From Symbiodinium natans (taxonomy: Eukaryota; Sar; Dinophyceae; Suessiales; Symbiodiniaceae): 64,000 bases of DNA. The stretch is taken from contig CAJNDS010000169.1 of assembly GCA_905221605.1 (NCBI GenBank), positions 615,001 to 679,000 of the forward strand. The letters run 5' to 3'. A program made the translations under genes and the position numbers. The notes under the pieces are model-generated. The model was not told where the DNA came from. It worked only from the letters and a program-made list of their open reading frames with translations, and searched no databases. This document shows positions 50,405 to 61,980 of this stretch, one piece after another. Each line of letters begins with the position of its first letter. Position 1 is the stretch's first letter.

Positions 50405-52520
50405 CCCGACATGACGAACACCTCAAAAACATAGGCAAACGATGGAGCAAAGACAACAGAAACGAAGAAGCACGCAAAGAACAATGAAATCAGAAAAACA
50501 AGCAAAATAGGTCACGGAGTTTCTCTCCTACTCAGGCAGAACAAATTAAAAGGAGAACAGCTCAAAAACAGAGGCAAATGCTATGCCAAAAAACACGAAC
50601 AAGCATGCAAACAGCAATGCAAACGGAAATAAAGGCAACGTAGGTGACGGAGTTCTTTCTCCCACCCAGGCATAGGACAAAAGAAGAACACCTCAAAAAC
50701 ACAGGCAAATGCTTGATCAAAACCCAGAGAAACGACAAAGGACGCAAAGAATGAAAACGGAAATAAAACCAAGGTAGCGGACGGAGTTTTACCTCCTGCC
50801 CAGGCATAGGAGAAAAGAGGAACACCTCAAAAAGAGAGGCAAATGCTGGATCAAAAGCAACACAAACGCAGAAGGAGGCAAAGAGCAATGAAATCAGAAA
50901 TACAAGCAAAATAGGTCACGGAGTTTCTCTCCTACTCAGGCAGAACAAATGACAAGGAGAACAGCTCAAAAACACAGGCAAATGCTATGCCAAAAAATCA
51001 CGAACAAGCATGCAAACAGCAATGCAAACGGAAATAAAAGCAATGTAGGTGACGGAGTTCTATCTCCCGCCCAGGCATAGGACAAAAGAAGAACACCTCA
51101 AAAACACAGGCAAATGCTTGATCAAAACCCAGAGAAACGACAAAGGACGCAAAGAATGAAAACGGAAATAAAACCAAGGTAGCGGACGGAGTTTTACCTC
51201 CTGCCCAGGCATAGGAGAAAAGAGGAACACCTCAAAAAGAGAGGCAAAGGCTGGATCAAAAGCAACACAAACGCAGAAGGAGGCAAAGAGCAATGAAATC
51301 AGAAATACAAGCAAAATAGGTCACGGAGTTTCTCTCCTACTCAGGCAGAACAAATGACAAGGAGAACAGCTCAAAAACACAGGCAAATGCTATGCCAAAA
51401 ATCACGAACAAGCATGCAAACAGCAATGCAAACGGAAATAAAAGCAATGTAGGTGACGGAGTTCTATCTCCCGCCCAGGCATAGGACAAAAGAAGAACAC
51501 CTCAAAAACACAGGCAAACGCTTGATCAAAACCCAGAGAAACGACAAAGGACGCAAAGAATGAAAACGGAAATAAAACCAAGGTAGCGGACGGAGTTTTA
51601 CCTCCTGCCCAGGCATAGGAGAAAAGAGGAACACCTCAAAAAGAGAGGCAAATGCTGGATCAAAAGCAACACAAACGCAGAAGGAGGCAAAGAGCAATGA
51701 AATCAGAAAGAAATACAAGCAAAATAGGTCACGGAGTTTCTCTCCTACTCAGGCAGAACAAATTAAAAGGAGAACAGCCCAAAAACATAGGCAAATGCTA
51801 TGCCAAAAAACACGAACAAGCATGCAAACAGCAATGCAAACGGAAATAAAAGCAATGTAGGTGACGGAGTTCTATCTCCCACCCAGGCATAGGACAAAAG
51901 AAGAACACCTCAAAAACACGGGCAAATGCTTGATCAAAACCCAGAGAAACGACAAAGGACGCAAAGAACAATGAAAACGGACATAAAACCAAAGTAGCGG
52001 ACGGAGGTTTACCTCCTGCCCAGGCATATGTCCTGCCCAGGCATAGGAGAAAAGAGGAACACCTCAAAAAGAGAGGCAAATGCTGGAACAAATGTCAACA
52101 CAAACGCAGAAGCAGGCAAAGAACAATGAAATCAGAAATACCAGCAAAATAGGTCATGGAGTTTCTCTCCTACCCAGGCATAACAAAAGGAGAACAGCCC
52201 AAAAACATAGGCAAATGCTCTGCCAAGAAACACGAACAAGCTTGCAAACAGCAATGCAAACGGAAATAAAAGCAACAAGGTGACGGACCTCTATCTCCAC
52301 CCAGGCACAGGACAAAAGAAGAACACCTCAAAAACACAGGCAAATGCTTGATCAAAACCCAGAGAAACGCAAAGAACAATGAAAACGGAAATAAAACCAA
52401 GGTAGCGGACGAAGTTTTACCTTCTGCCCAGGCATAGGAGAAAAGAGGAACACCTCAAAAAGAGAGGCAAATGCTGGATCAAAAGCAACACAAACGCAGA
52501 AGGAGGCAAAGAGCAGTGCG
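50405..52520. repeat. Satellite A: ~404-bp units of three related ~135-bp parts
   Basis: AAATAGGTCACGGAGTTTCT recurs at about 50,506, 50,910 and 51,314, then with slightly longer spacing near 51,723, and as a variant near 52,150. Within each unit the block GAACACCTCAAAAA...GGCAAATGCT...CCCAGGCATAGGA recurs three times. Minus-strand frames (FASLFEVFLFSPMPGQE, RCSSFVLCLGGR) run through several copies but are repeat artefacts. Confidence 0.95.
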
Positions 52521-52555
52521 TCTGCAAGGACAACACAAGAGCACCTTTAAAACAA

Positions 52556-52581
52556 AACGCACACACACACACACACACACC
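52556..52581. repeat. (CA)n at the boundary of two satellites
   Basis: About 12 CA units after AAAACG, exactly where satellite A ends and the G-rich satellite begins. Confidence 0.95.
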
Positions 52582-52589
52582 GTGGGCAG

Positions 52590-55500
52590 CGGGGGGGTTT
52601 GGGCATGCACTGGAGCCCTTAAAACACTTCATTTCCAGGTTAGGGGTGGGGGGAGCCCCTAGAACAGTGCGAGAGGGCGGGGGCAGTGGGTGGGTAAGGG
52701 ATGGGGCAGCGGGCGGGGGCAGTGGAGAGGCGGGGGCAATCGGGGGCAACAAGGGCGGCGGTCGGGCATCGGCGGGGGAAGCGGGGGCAGCGGGTGCAGC
52801 GGGTGGGGTTTGGGCATGCACTGGAGCCCTTAAAACACTTCATTTCCAGGTTAGGGGTGGCGGGCGGGCAGCGGGGGGGGGCGGGGGCAACAAGGGCAGC
52901 GGTCGGGCATGCACTGGAGCCCTTCAAACTTCATTCCAATTAGGGGTGGGGGTAAGAGGTGACTTACCTTCGAAGGCATGGGAAGGCGGGCGGGGGAAGC
53001 GGGGGCAGCGGGGGCAGCGGGAGGGAGAGGGGGTTTTGGAGCCCTTAAAACACTTCATTTCCATGGGCATGCACTGGAGATTTTAAAACACTTCATTTCC
53101 AGGGGTTGGGGAGAGCCCCTGGAGATTTTAAAACACTTCATTTCCAGGGGTTGGGGAGAGCCCCTAAGACAGGTGCGGGCGGGTAAGGGGTGGGGCAGCG
53201 GGGCGGGGGCAGCGGGGGGAGCGGGGGCAGCAAGGGCAGCGATCGGGCATGCACTGGAGCCCTTAAAACACTTCATTTCCAGGTCAGGGGTGGGGGGAGC
53301 GCCTAGAACAGTAAAATGGGGGTGGCGGGGTGGGCGGGGGCAGCAAGGGCAGCATTCGGGTATGCACTGGAGCCCTCAAAACACTTCATTTCCAGGTTAG
53401 GGCTGGGTGAGTTAGCTTCGAAGGCATGGGAAAGCGGGCGGGGGCAGCGGGGGGGGGGGGGGTGGGGTTGGGCATGCACTGGAGCTTCATTTCCAGGTTA
53501 GGGCTGGGGAAAGCGGGCGGGGGCAGCGGGGGCAGCGGGGGGCAGGGGGGGAATTTGGGGCATTGCACGGGAGCAGCAATGGAGGCCCTTAAACACTACA
53601 GTTCAAGGTTAGGGGTGGCGGGGGCAGCATGGAGGGCAGTGGGGGGGGGGGGGGGTTTGGGCATGCACTGGAGCCCTTAAAACACTACATCTCCAGGTTA
53701 GGGGTGGGGGTAAGGGGTGAGTTAGCTTCGAAGGCATGGGAAAGCCGGCGGGGGAAGCGGGGGCAGCGGGTGCAGCGGGTGGGGTTTGGGCATGCACTGG
53801 AGCCCTGAAAACACTTCATTTCCAGCTTAAGAATAGCGGGCGGGCAGCGGGGGGGGGGGCGGGGCAACAAGGGCAGCGGTCGGGCATGCACTGGAGCCCT
53901 TCAAACTTCATTTCCAATTGGGGGTGGGGGTAAGAGGTGACTTACCTTCGAAGGCATGGGAAGGCGGGCGGGGGAAGCGGGGGCAGCGGGGGCAGGCAGC
54001 GGGAGGGGTGGGCGGGAGTGGGGCATGCAAGGCAGCGGGAGGGGTGGGCGGGAGTGGGGCATGCACTGGAGCCCTTAAAACACGCCAGTCTGACAGCAAG
54101 GCAGCGGGTGGGAAGGGCGGGGGCGGGAAGGGCGGGGGGGGCGGTGGCAGCGAAGGGAGGGCTCGGGCATGCACTGGAGCCCGTAAAAACACTCCATTTT
54201 AACAGCAAGGCAGGGGGAGGGGTGGGGCATGCACTGGAGCCCTTAAAACACGCCAGTCCAGCGGAGGGGGTCGGCGGGGGTGGGAAGGGCGGGGGGAGTG
54301 GGGGGAGCGGGGGGGGTGGGGGGGCGGGGGCAGAGAAGGGAGGGCTCGGGCATGCACTGGAGCCCTTAAAAACACTCCATTCTAACAGCAAGGCAGCGGG
54401 AGGTGTGGGCAGGAGTGGGGCATGCACTGGAGCCCTTAAAACACGCCAGTCCAGTGACACGCCAGTCCAGTCAAGGGGGTCGGTGGGGTGGGAAGGGCGG
54501 GGGGAGTGGGGGGGGCGGGGGGGCGGGGGGGGCGGGGAGGTCGGCGAGGGGAGCGGGGGGGGGCGGGGGGGGCGGGGGCAGCGAAGGGAGGGCTCGGGCA
54601 TGCACTGGAGCCCTTAAAAACACATTCTAACAGCAAGGCAGCGGGAGAGGTGGGCGGGAGTGGGGCATGCAAGGCAGCGGGAGGGGTGGGCGGGAGTGGG
54701 GCATGCACTGGAGCCCTTAAAACACGCCAGTCTGACAGCAAGGCAGCGGTGGGCGCCAGTCGGCGGGGGTGGGAAGGGTGGGGGGAGTGGGGGGGGGCGG
54801 GGGGGCGGGGAGCGGGGGGGGGGCGGGGGGGGGGGGGGCAGCGAAAGGGAGGGCTCGGGCATGCACTCAACCCTTAAAAACACTCCATTCCAACAGCAAG
54901 GCAGCGGGAGGGGTGGGCGGGGGAGGGGTGGGCGGGAGTGGGGCATGCGCTGGAGCCCTTAAAACACGCCAGTCTGACAGCAAGGCAGCGGATGGGAAGA
55001 GCGGGGGCGGGAAGCGGGGGGCGGGGCGGTGGCAGCGAAGGGAGGGCTCGGGCATGCACTGGAGCCCTTACAAACACTCCATTCTAACAGCAAGGCAGCG
55101 AAAGTGGTCGGGCAGGAGTGGGACATGCACTGGAGCCCTTAAAACACGCCAGTCCAGCGGAGGGGGTCGGCGGGGGTGGGAAGGGCGGGGGGAGTGGGGG
55201 GAGCGGGGGGGGCGGGGGGGGCGGGGGCAGCGAAGGGAGGGCTCGGGCATGCACTGGAGCCCTTAAAACACTCCATTCTAACAGCAAGGCAGCGGGAGGG
55301 GTGGGCAGGAGTGGGGCATGCACTGGAACCTTTAAAACAAGCCAGTTCGACAGCAAGGCAGGGGTGGGAAGGGCGGGGGGAGCGGAGGGGGCGGGGGGGG
55401 TGGGGGGCAGCACAGCAAGGCAAGAGGGTGGGAGGTGCGGAGCCACTGGACCTCTTAAAAACACGCCAGTCATCGGAGGGTGGTTCGGCGGGGGTGGGAC

Positions 55501-56830
55501 GGGCGGGGGGAGGGGGGGAGCGGGGGGGGTGGGGGGGCGGGGGCAGAGAAGGGAGGGCTCGGGCATGCACTGGAGCCCTTAAAAACACTCCATTCTAACA
55601 GCAAGGCGGGAGGGGTGGGTGGGAGTGGGGCATGCACTGGAACCCTTAAAACACGCCAGTCTGACAGCAAGGCAGCGGGTGGGAAGGGCGGGGGGAGCGG
55701 AGGGGGCGGGGGGCTCGGGCACGCACTGGAGCCCTTCAAAACACTCCATTCTAACAGCAAGGCAGCGGGAGGGGTGGGCGGGAGTGGGGCATGCAAGGCA
55801 GCGGGAGGGGTGGATGCGCTGGAGGCCCTTTAAAAACACTCCATTCTAAACAGGGAAGGGGGGGGGGGGCGGGGGTGCGGGCGGGGGGGGCGGGGGGCCG
55901 GGGGGGGCGGGGGCAGCGAAGGGAGGGCTCGGGCATGCACTGGAGCCCTGAAACACACTCCATTCTACCAGCAAGGCAGCGGGAGGGGTGGGCAGGAGGG
56001 AGCCCTTAAAACACGCCAGTCCAGCGGAGGGGGTCGGCGGGGGTGGGAAGGGCGGGGGGAGCGGGGGGGGCGGGCGGGGCGGGGGCAGCGAAGGGAGGGC
56101 TCGGGCATGCACTGGAGCCCTTAAAAACACTCCATTCTAACAGCAAGGCAGCGGGAGGGGTGGGCGGGAGTGGAGCATGCAAGGCAGCGGCAGGGGTGGG
56201 CGGGAGTGGGGCATGCACTGGAGCCCTTAAAACACGCCAGTCTGACAGCAAGGCAGCGGGTGGGAAGGGCGGGGGCGGGAAGGGCGGGGGGGGCGGTGGC
56301 AGCGAAGGGAGGGCTCGGGCATGCACTGGAGCCCTTAAAAACACTCCATTCTAACAGCAAGGCAGCGGAAAGGGTGGGCAGGAGTGGGGCATGAGCTGGA
56401 GGGCAACTTTTAAAAACACCGCCAGTCCGCTGGAGGGGGCGGCGGGGTGTGGGAAGGGCGGGGGGAGTGGGGGGAGCGGGGGGGGCGGGGGCAGCGAAGG
56501 GAGGGCTCGGGCATGCACTGGAGCCCAGAAAAACACTCCATTCCAACAGCAAGGCAGCGGGGGTGGGTGGGAGTGGGGCATGCACTGGAACCCTTAAAAC
56601 ACGCCAGTCTGACAGCAAGGCAGCGGGTGGGAAGGGCGGGGGGAGCGGAGGGGGCGGGGGGGGCGGGGGGGGCGGGGGCAGCGAAGGGAGGGCTCGGGCA
56701 TGCACTGGAGCCCTTATGTGAGACATGGGGCCATGAGCTGGAGCCCCTAAAAGAATGCCAAAACATCCATGAGGTGTGGGTGGTGGCAGCCATGTGGGAT
56801 CCTGGGGCCATGAGCTGGAGCCGGGGTCGA
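52590..56830. repeat. Satellite B: G-rich family around GGCATGCACTGGAGCCCTTA
   Basis: About 35 copies of the core GCATGCACTGGAGCCCTTAA at irregular spacing (60-200 bp) in G-rich filler. To 53,900 the core is followed by AACACTTCATTTCCAGGTTA. From 54,060 two alternating followers appear, AACACTCCATTCTAACAGCA and AACACGCCAGTCTGACAGCA, each ending AAGGCAGCGG. Filler such as GGGCGGGGGGAGCGGGGGG could form G-quadruplexes. Long Gly- and Pro-rich frames on both strands are artefacts. Confidence 0.97.
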
Positions 56831-56839
56831 GGGCATGGA

Positions 56840-57180
56840 GGCATGGGGGCCATGCGATGGAACGGGCGGAGCGGGCGCGATGGAACGGGCGGAGCGGGCG
56901 GAGTGGCGGAGAGAGCGGCAAGACTATGGGTCTTCACTAGCGCCTCCCCCGCTCAAAGCTCGGGTCGGCGGATATATACGTATATATAGATTTTCTTTGT
57001 ACGCAAACAGCAGCTCACAGCCTTGCGCCCTTCAAGCGCGCCTCCCATGTCGGAGCGCTGAGGTTCCCATGCGCGAGAGGCACGAGTGTCATTGCATGCT
57101 CTTCCTCAAGGACAACAATCCCTTTGCGCGCGGGGCTTGGGTTTTCGTGGTTTAGGGTTGAGGCTTTGGTAAGACTTAGT
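56840..57180. other. Spacer after satellite B
   Basis: (GGAACGGGCGGAGCGGGC) repeated at about 56,858 and 56,881, then unique sequence with ATATATACGTATATATAG at 56,970. No convincing gene. Confidence 0.5.
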
Positions 57181-57199
57181 GACAGTGAATTCCATGAGA

Positions 57200-57478
57200 G
57201 GATTTCCACCAGTCTGAGAGCCAACTAATTAGTTATGTCATAGCGATTGTGACTCAAAGAAGGTTTACACCGCTTGTTGGCCAGGCACTACGGAATGGAA
57301 TGCAGCAATTAGGCCTCAAGTTTGAACTCGACAACATCGGGTTTAGAGGGGTAAGCTAGACAAGGTCGGAGTGCTCCACCATCGACCTTGAGGAGATCAT
57401 GAAACTGAAGGATGGGTAGAGATCTCACTGAAGTCCGGTTCGTGGAGCTGAGTACCCCATATCTGACAGGCTGGGCTT
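57200..57478 (+). pseudogene. Decayed coding fragment (one stop, one frameshift)
   Basis: One frame reads SQLISYVIAIVTQRRFTPLV, GQALRNGMQQLGLKFELDNI and GFRGVS, then TAG, then TRSECSTIDLEEIMKLKDG. Dropping one T at about 57,417 continues it into RDLTEVRFVELSTPYLTGWA and TAA. All three parts have a strong coding pattern, which suggests a recently decayed gene piece or sequencing errors. Family not recognised. Confidence 0.45.
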
Positions 57479-57479
57479 A

Positions 57480-58730
57480 AGGGACGCCTAGTGCTTAATG
57501 GACTCTGTGGGTGCTGCCCCGGGGCACGAGCCCGCACGACGCCGTGCATCGATTCGCCGCCGGCACTTCTGCCACATACTTAAAGAGGAGCTTCATCCGT
57601 AGGACAGGCTCAGTAGCTCACAGAAGACACAAGGTCGAACGAGGGCATCGCAAGGTGTTTGCGCTCAGTGTTCTGTGGTTCCGCGTGGTTCCGCCGTATC
57701 CTGGAGGATTACTGTAGGCGTGCCTGCGGAAGCTTGCATCGAGGGCCATTTTCGCAGCGTGCAAGCGAGACGAGCAGTGTCCGCTCTTCTTGGCAGGCTG
57801 TTGGCCGATGTCTGTGAATAGCACAGCAACCCATGACTAATGCCTGATTGCTGCTACAACCGGTCCTTCTGTGTACATGTGGTTGTAAAGGTCGAGTTGT
57901 CATGTATTAGGCCCGGGCCGACGGACGGAAGGGCTTCTTGAGGCAATACCCAAAGTATGTAACACTGCCACATCCAGCTCACGGGAGCGGGTTTCTCGGT
58001 GAAGGCATGTAAACAGCAGAGAGGAGACCTGAAATTCTCGCCAAAGGGGGACCATGAAGCATGAAGCTGTGTAATGAAGTAGCGGAGCCGTGTATCCGAA
58101 TGGCCCTAAACCCAAAGCCGTTCATTTCCACGCACTGAGCTCCAGTCCATAGAAGTAGAATGCCTGACCCGAGCCACTGGTCCCTTTGAGCTGATGGGCG
58201 CCACAGCTGGAAAATGAGATGCAGGGAGCTGGTGTTTGCGGGTCGGGCTGCCGGGTGCTGTGGGAGCTATGAAACAAAACCTTGAAACCGAAACGAATTA
58301 TCCCCCTACAAATTCGACATTTGTTGTGAACTAATTATACAAAATAGGAGTTCGGTGTTCGTGTTAGAGGCTATTTCAAGGTGTTGAATTTCAGGGAAGG
58401 GGCTGGGACCTCGTGCACAAGCCTTGATTTCCCGGTGCGCCGTGCTGTTGCTTGCCATCTTGCTCAATTTGCCCTGCTTGTTACCCTGCCACCACCCACA
58501 ATCGGGGTGTAGCACTTCGGTCTGCAAAATTCCTACTTGTTTACAAGTGAATGAGTATTGGACGATGGACGTGGGCATGTGAAGCACGATCCCCGAACCA
58601 AAGCCTCTCTTATAAAGCAAGAATAGGGCTGCATCGAGATGAACGTCTGGAGACATTGTCGTATTCAGTCAAGATTTCTTAGCCGAGAGTGCTGAAGAGG
58701 CAGTTGAACACGCACTTTAGGGCCGAGGGT
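57480..58730. other. Spacer, weak frames only
   Basis: Several 60-116 codon frames on both strands (for example minus 58,306-58,656) without motifs or splice signals. No repeats of note. Confidence 0.4.
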
Positions 58731-58734
58731 GGAG

Positions 58735-59108
58735 GACCTCGAGATATGCAGTCAGTCTTGATGCTCACCTGAAACAGGCCCAGATCGATGCAAAGGATTG
58801 CCTGGTCATTGGTGCAGCCGGCACGATCTGAGAGGAGTATGCCAAGTCTGCCAAGTTCAGATTCAGTTCAGAAGTTTCTGCAATGGGAAGTCGTTGTCTT
58901 ATGATGTTGGCCGATTCTTGCTTCAAGCTAGTCGACGGTCTTGATGCTGGTGCGCCTTCGGTGTCGAGGCTGAAGAGCAAGCAACACCTCTCCTCTGGAC
59001 CCATGCAGAAATCGCCCAAATCACCTCCCCAGATCCATCATCATGCCAGGCCTCGAAATTCTGGAGGCTGGATAGAGTCCAAGATTGTATTCTGTCAGTG
59101 GAGATGTT
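58735..59108 (+). CDS. Candidate exon or pseudogene with one in-frame TGA
   Basis: The frame reads AVSLDAHLKQAQIDAKDCLV, IGAAGTI, then TGA, EEYAKSAKFRFSSEVSA and CLMMLADSCFKLVDGLDAGA, and stays open to TAG at about 59,108. Helical and protein-like on both sides of the TGA. The minus strand is open for 84 codons over part of it. Unknown. Confidence 0.3.
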
Positions 59109-59335
59109 AGGGTTGCCCATAGTTCTGCTCCATGCCTAAATCCTGCACCCTAAGGTTTGTTGATTCCGCTTAAGACCCCAAGAGCCGAGGCCCAAAGCCA
59201 CAATGCGAAACCCTGAAGACTCGCAGAGCCCGGAAGCTCTATGGAGCGGGAGTGTGGGTTTAGGGATCGGGGCTTAGGGTTAGGGGCTTAGGCGTCTCAA
59301 CAGCTGGAGTCCCCACCCTTACCCACTGCTCTTCA

Positions 59336-59480
59336 GAGAACGGTCACTGAAGCACACGCATCATGTCGATGCGTTCTATGTTGATGAGTGCAAAATGCCA
59401 GAGACGCACCTACAACGGTCGGTGCCAGAGAGTGCTGCCAACGAGGTGTTTTGGCAAGAAGGTGACACTGGAAAGTGCTG
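59336..59480 (+). CDS. Candidate exon, unrecognised
   Basis: Strong acceptor CCACTGCTCTTCAG. The frame reads ERSLKHTHHVDAFYVDECKM, PETHLQRSVPESAANEVFWQ and EGDTGK, with a possible GTGCTG donor. An alternative frame starts at the ATG at 59,363 and runs to 59,575. Confidence 0.4.
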
Positions 59481-59837
59481 TAGCCGAAGCAGAACGACAT
59501 GTTGCCTTTGCATGTCACGACCACTCACAGAATCTCACAGATGCTGCCATATCCTGGCACAGGGATCCGTTGTGACTTGGGGCCAGCCGACATTAGCCTA
59601 TAGGCATAGCTGAACCTGGAGTCGATTGGTTCACGCGCAGGTGACATTGACACAGGACCTTGGACAAGGGCTGAGGCCAGGGCAGCATTTTTTCCTTTCA
59701 AACTTAGTAGCTGAGTAAGTAACCTTTAACCTTTTGAGGTATATATATATAATCCTACCACAAATTAAGGTTTATCCTTTTTTGGCCCAGCACACTCAGC
59801 AACTAGGTAAAGGAAGTCATTAGAGAGTTCAAGTGCC

Positions 59838-60185
59838 ATGAGTCATCGGGTCGTCGAGCATCCGGAGGAGCAGAGCTGTGTGCCACGTACCTTCAATGCT
59901 GCTACCAAGAACTCTAAGTGTAAAGTCCGTGCAGCCACTTGTATGTTTTTGGTTTTATCGACAACTTTCCGCTCAAGTGCTGATCCCGTTGTCAATTTCG
60001 AGCGTGGTGTCCTACACTTCTTATGTGTTTTGTTCTTATTAGGGCCCGCTGCAAGTACTTTTTGCACGATAAGCAGGACGCCAGCTGCCACACGCACTCA
60101 TAAGACTGTGCTTTGCAGTTCTGTAGGAAGCTCTGATGAAGCGGAGGCTCGTCAACAAAGGCCCTGTGGATGCCGTGAAGCGTGA
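59838..60185 (+). CDS. Small ORF with a hydrophobic segment
   Basis: ATG frame of 115 codons with FERGVLHFLCVLFLLGPAAS (probable membrane or signal segment) and a tail rich in Ser, Arg and Cys. The region after it resembles a plastid-transit-like Ser/Thr/Arg stretch, but no mature domain follows. TGA at about 60,183. Confidence 0.3.
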   Translation: MSHRVVEHPEEQSCVPRTFNAATKNSKCKVRAATCMFLVLSTTFRSSADPVVNFERGVLHFLCVLFLLGPAASTFCTISRTPAATRTHKTVLCSSVGSSDEAEARQQRPCGCREA

Positions 60186-60265
60186 GGCTCGCGGCACGGA
60201 TGGGGCTCCTGACGCAGTCCTGGGCAAATAGCTATCCTGAGAAATCCGGCCTTGCAGAAGCATCC

Positions 60266-60326
60266 CCCGTCTAAACCCTAAACCCGAATTAAACCCTAAA
60301 CCCTAAACTCTATAAACCCTAAACCC
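60266..60326 (+). repeat. CCCTAAA tract
   Basis: Seven or so units with interruptions. Confidence 0.85.
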
Positions 60327-60504
60327 ATTCTCATGAAATAGACCCCTCCAGTGCCACCTGTCCCTTGCTATGGTTGTCATCAAGGCCGAAGTGCTCCAGC
60401 ATCGTGACAGAGATTCCGCCTCCTGGCACGCAAGCGACTGTCTACTCCCTATACTCGCCTATACCCCTCTTACATCTATACAGGCCATAATCGGGCATAG
60501 GCAT

Positions 60505-60592
60505 CAAAAAAAAAATAATAAGCATCAAAAAGAAAAATAATAGGGATCAATAAAAAAAATAATAGGCATCAAAAAAAAAATAAGCCATCCGG
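60505..60592. repeat. A-rich GCATCAAAAAAAAATAATA repeats
   Basis: Four copies of (G)GCATCA(A)n(T)AATAATAGG. The inverted form (GATGCTTATTTATTTTTT) lies at 62,735-62,820, so the AT-rich block between is bracketed by inverted repeats. Confidence 0.85.
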
Positions 60593-60602
60593 CCCACCTG
60601 CG

Positions 60603-60765
60603 TGGTCCTCGGGTCCCGTGGTCCTCTGGTCCCGTGGTCCTCTGGTCCCGTGGTCCTCTGGTCCCGTGGTCCTCTGGTCCCGTGGTCCTCTGGTCCCGTG
60701 GTCCTCTGGTCCCGTGGTCCCCTGGTCTTGTGGTCCCCTGGTCCTCTGGTCCTCTGGCCTGCTTG
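60603..60765 (+). repeat. 16-bp GTCCCGTGGTCCTCTG array
   Basis: About nine near-identical units with decay to GTCCCCTGGTCCTCTG at the end. Creates an artefactual Trp/Pro/Gly-rich frame. Confidence 0.97.
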
Positions 60766-60784
60766 TCTGTCCGCCTGGTCCTGC

Positions 60785-61980
60785 GGGTCCTATGCGTATA
60801 AATAAATAACTAAATTAGACAAATAAGTAAAAATCAATAAATATAAATATATGTTTTATATACACACGATAGTGAAGGTCAACGTGTGTGTATATATATA
60901 TATGTATGTATGTATGTGAATATATATATATATATACATATTACATAATACACATTACATTACACATTACCTATTATATACTATACATTATACATTATAC
61001 ATTATATATTATATATTGTATATTATATATTATATATTATGTATTATGTATTATGTATTACGTATTATGTATTATGTATTATGTACTACCTATTCTGTAT
61101 TATGTATTATGTATTATGTATTAATTATGTATTATGAATTCTATATTATGTTTTATGTCTTATGTACTATGTATGAATTTATATATTATATGTTTTATAT
61201 TATGTATTCTGTATTATGTATTATGTGTTATGTATTATGTATTATGTATCATATATTTATTATGTCGTATGTACTATCGCTTTTTTGTAGTTTATACAGC
61301 TATATAATTATATATTCTATATTATATATTATATATTTATATATTATATATTATTATATTCATATATTATATATTCATATATTATAATTATAGTTATATA
61401 TAATTTTATATATTTTTTACAGCCCCTTATTAACTATTATATATTACATATTATATATTTAATAATTATATATCTATATATTATATATTATTGATACATT
61501 ATAGTATATCTGTCTTATACTATATATAATATTTATATTTTATATTAACATTATATCATGTGTATAACATCTATATATATGATATATATATATACACTTT
61601 ATATTATAATATATTATATATATATATATATCATTTTATATTTTATTTTATATTTTCAAACTGTCGATACATTATATGATATGCTGATGTATACAAATAA
61701 TAATATCAAGTATGAATAAATAAATAAAAAAATATATATATATATATATACTTATATATCGCATATTGTATATTATATGTCATATATTGCATATCATATA
61801 TTGTATCTTGCATATTATATACTGCATATAATGCAGAATAGAAAGTATATAATATATAATATATACTGTATACATAATATACAATATATAAAATATATAA
61901 TATTATTTATTATTAATTAATTTATTTTTTATTAGAATAGTATATTTTATATATTATGTAGTATGTATTATATATTGTTC
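60785..61980. repeat. AT-rich simple-sequence block
   Basis: About 1.2 kb of TATA, ATTATGT and ATATATT words; ATTATGTATT dominates 61,040-61,260. No gene. Tyr/Ile frames are artefacts. Confidence 0.97.

Noticed and set aside
50562-52821. Minus-strand Phe/Leu/Ser-rich frames resembling membrane proteins
   Set aside because: The same segment is repeated with each satellite A unit, and frames end where the units shift by indels.
52640-56990. Many Gly- or Pro-rich frames of 60-270 codons
   Set aside because: G-rich satellite filler has few stop codons on either strand; no coding pattern beyond that.
60888-61387. Tyr/Ile/Met-rich frames that look like organelle membrane proteins
   Set aside because: AT dinucleotide and ATTATGT repeats generate them; no conserved motif.
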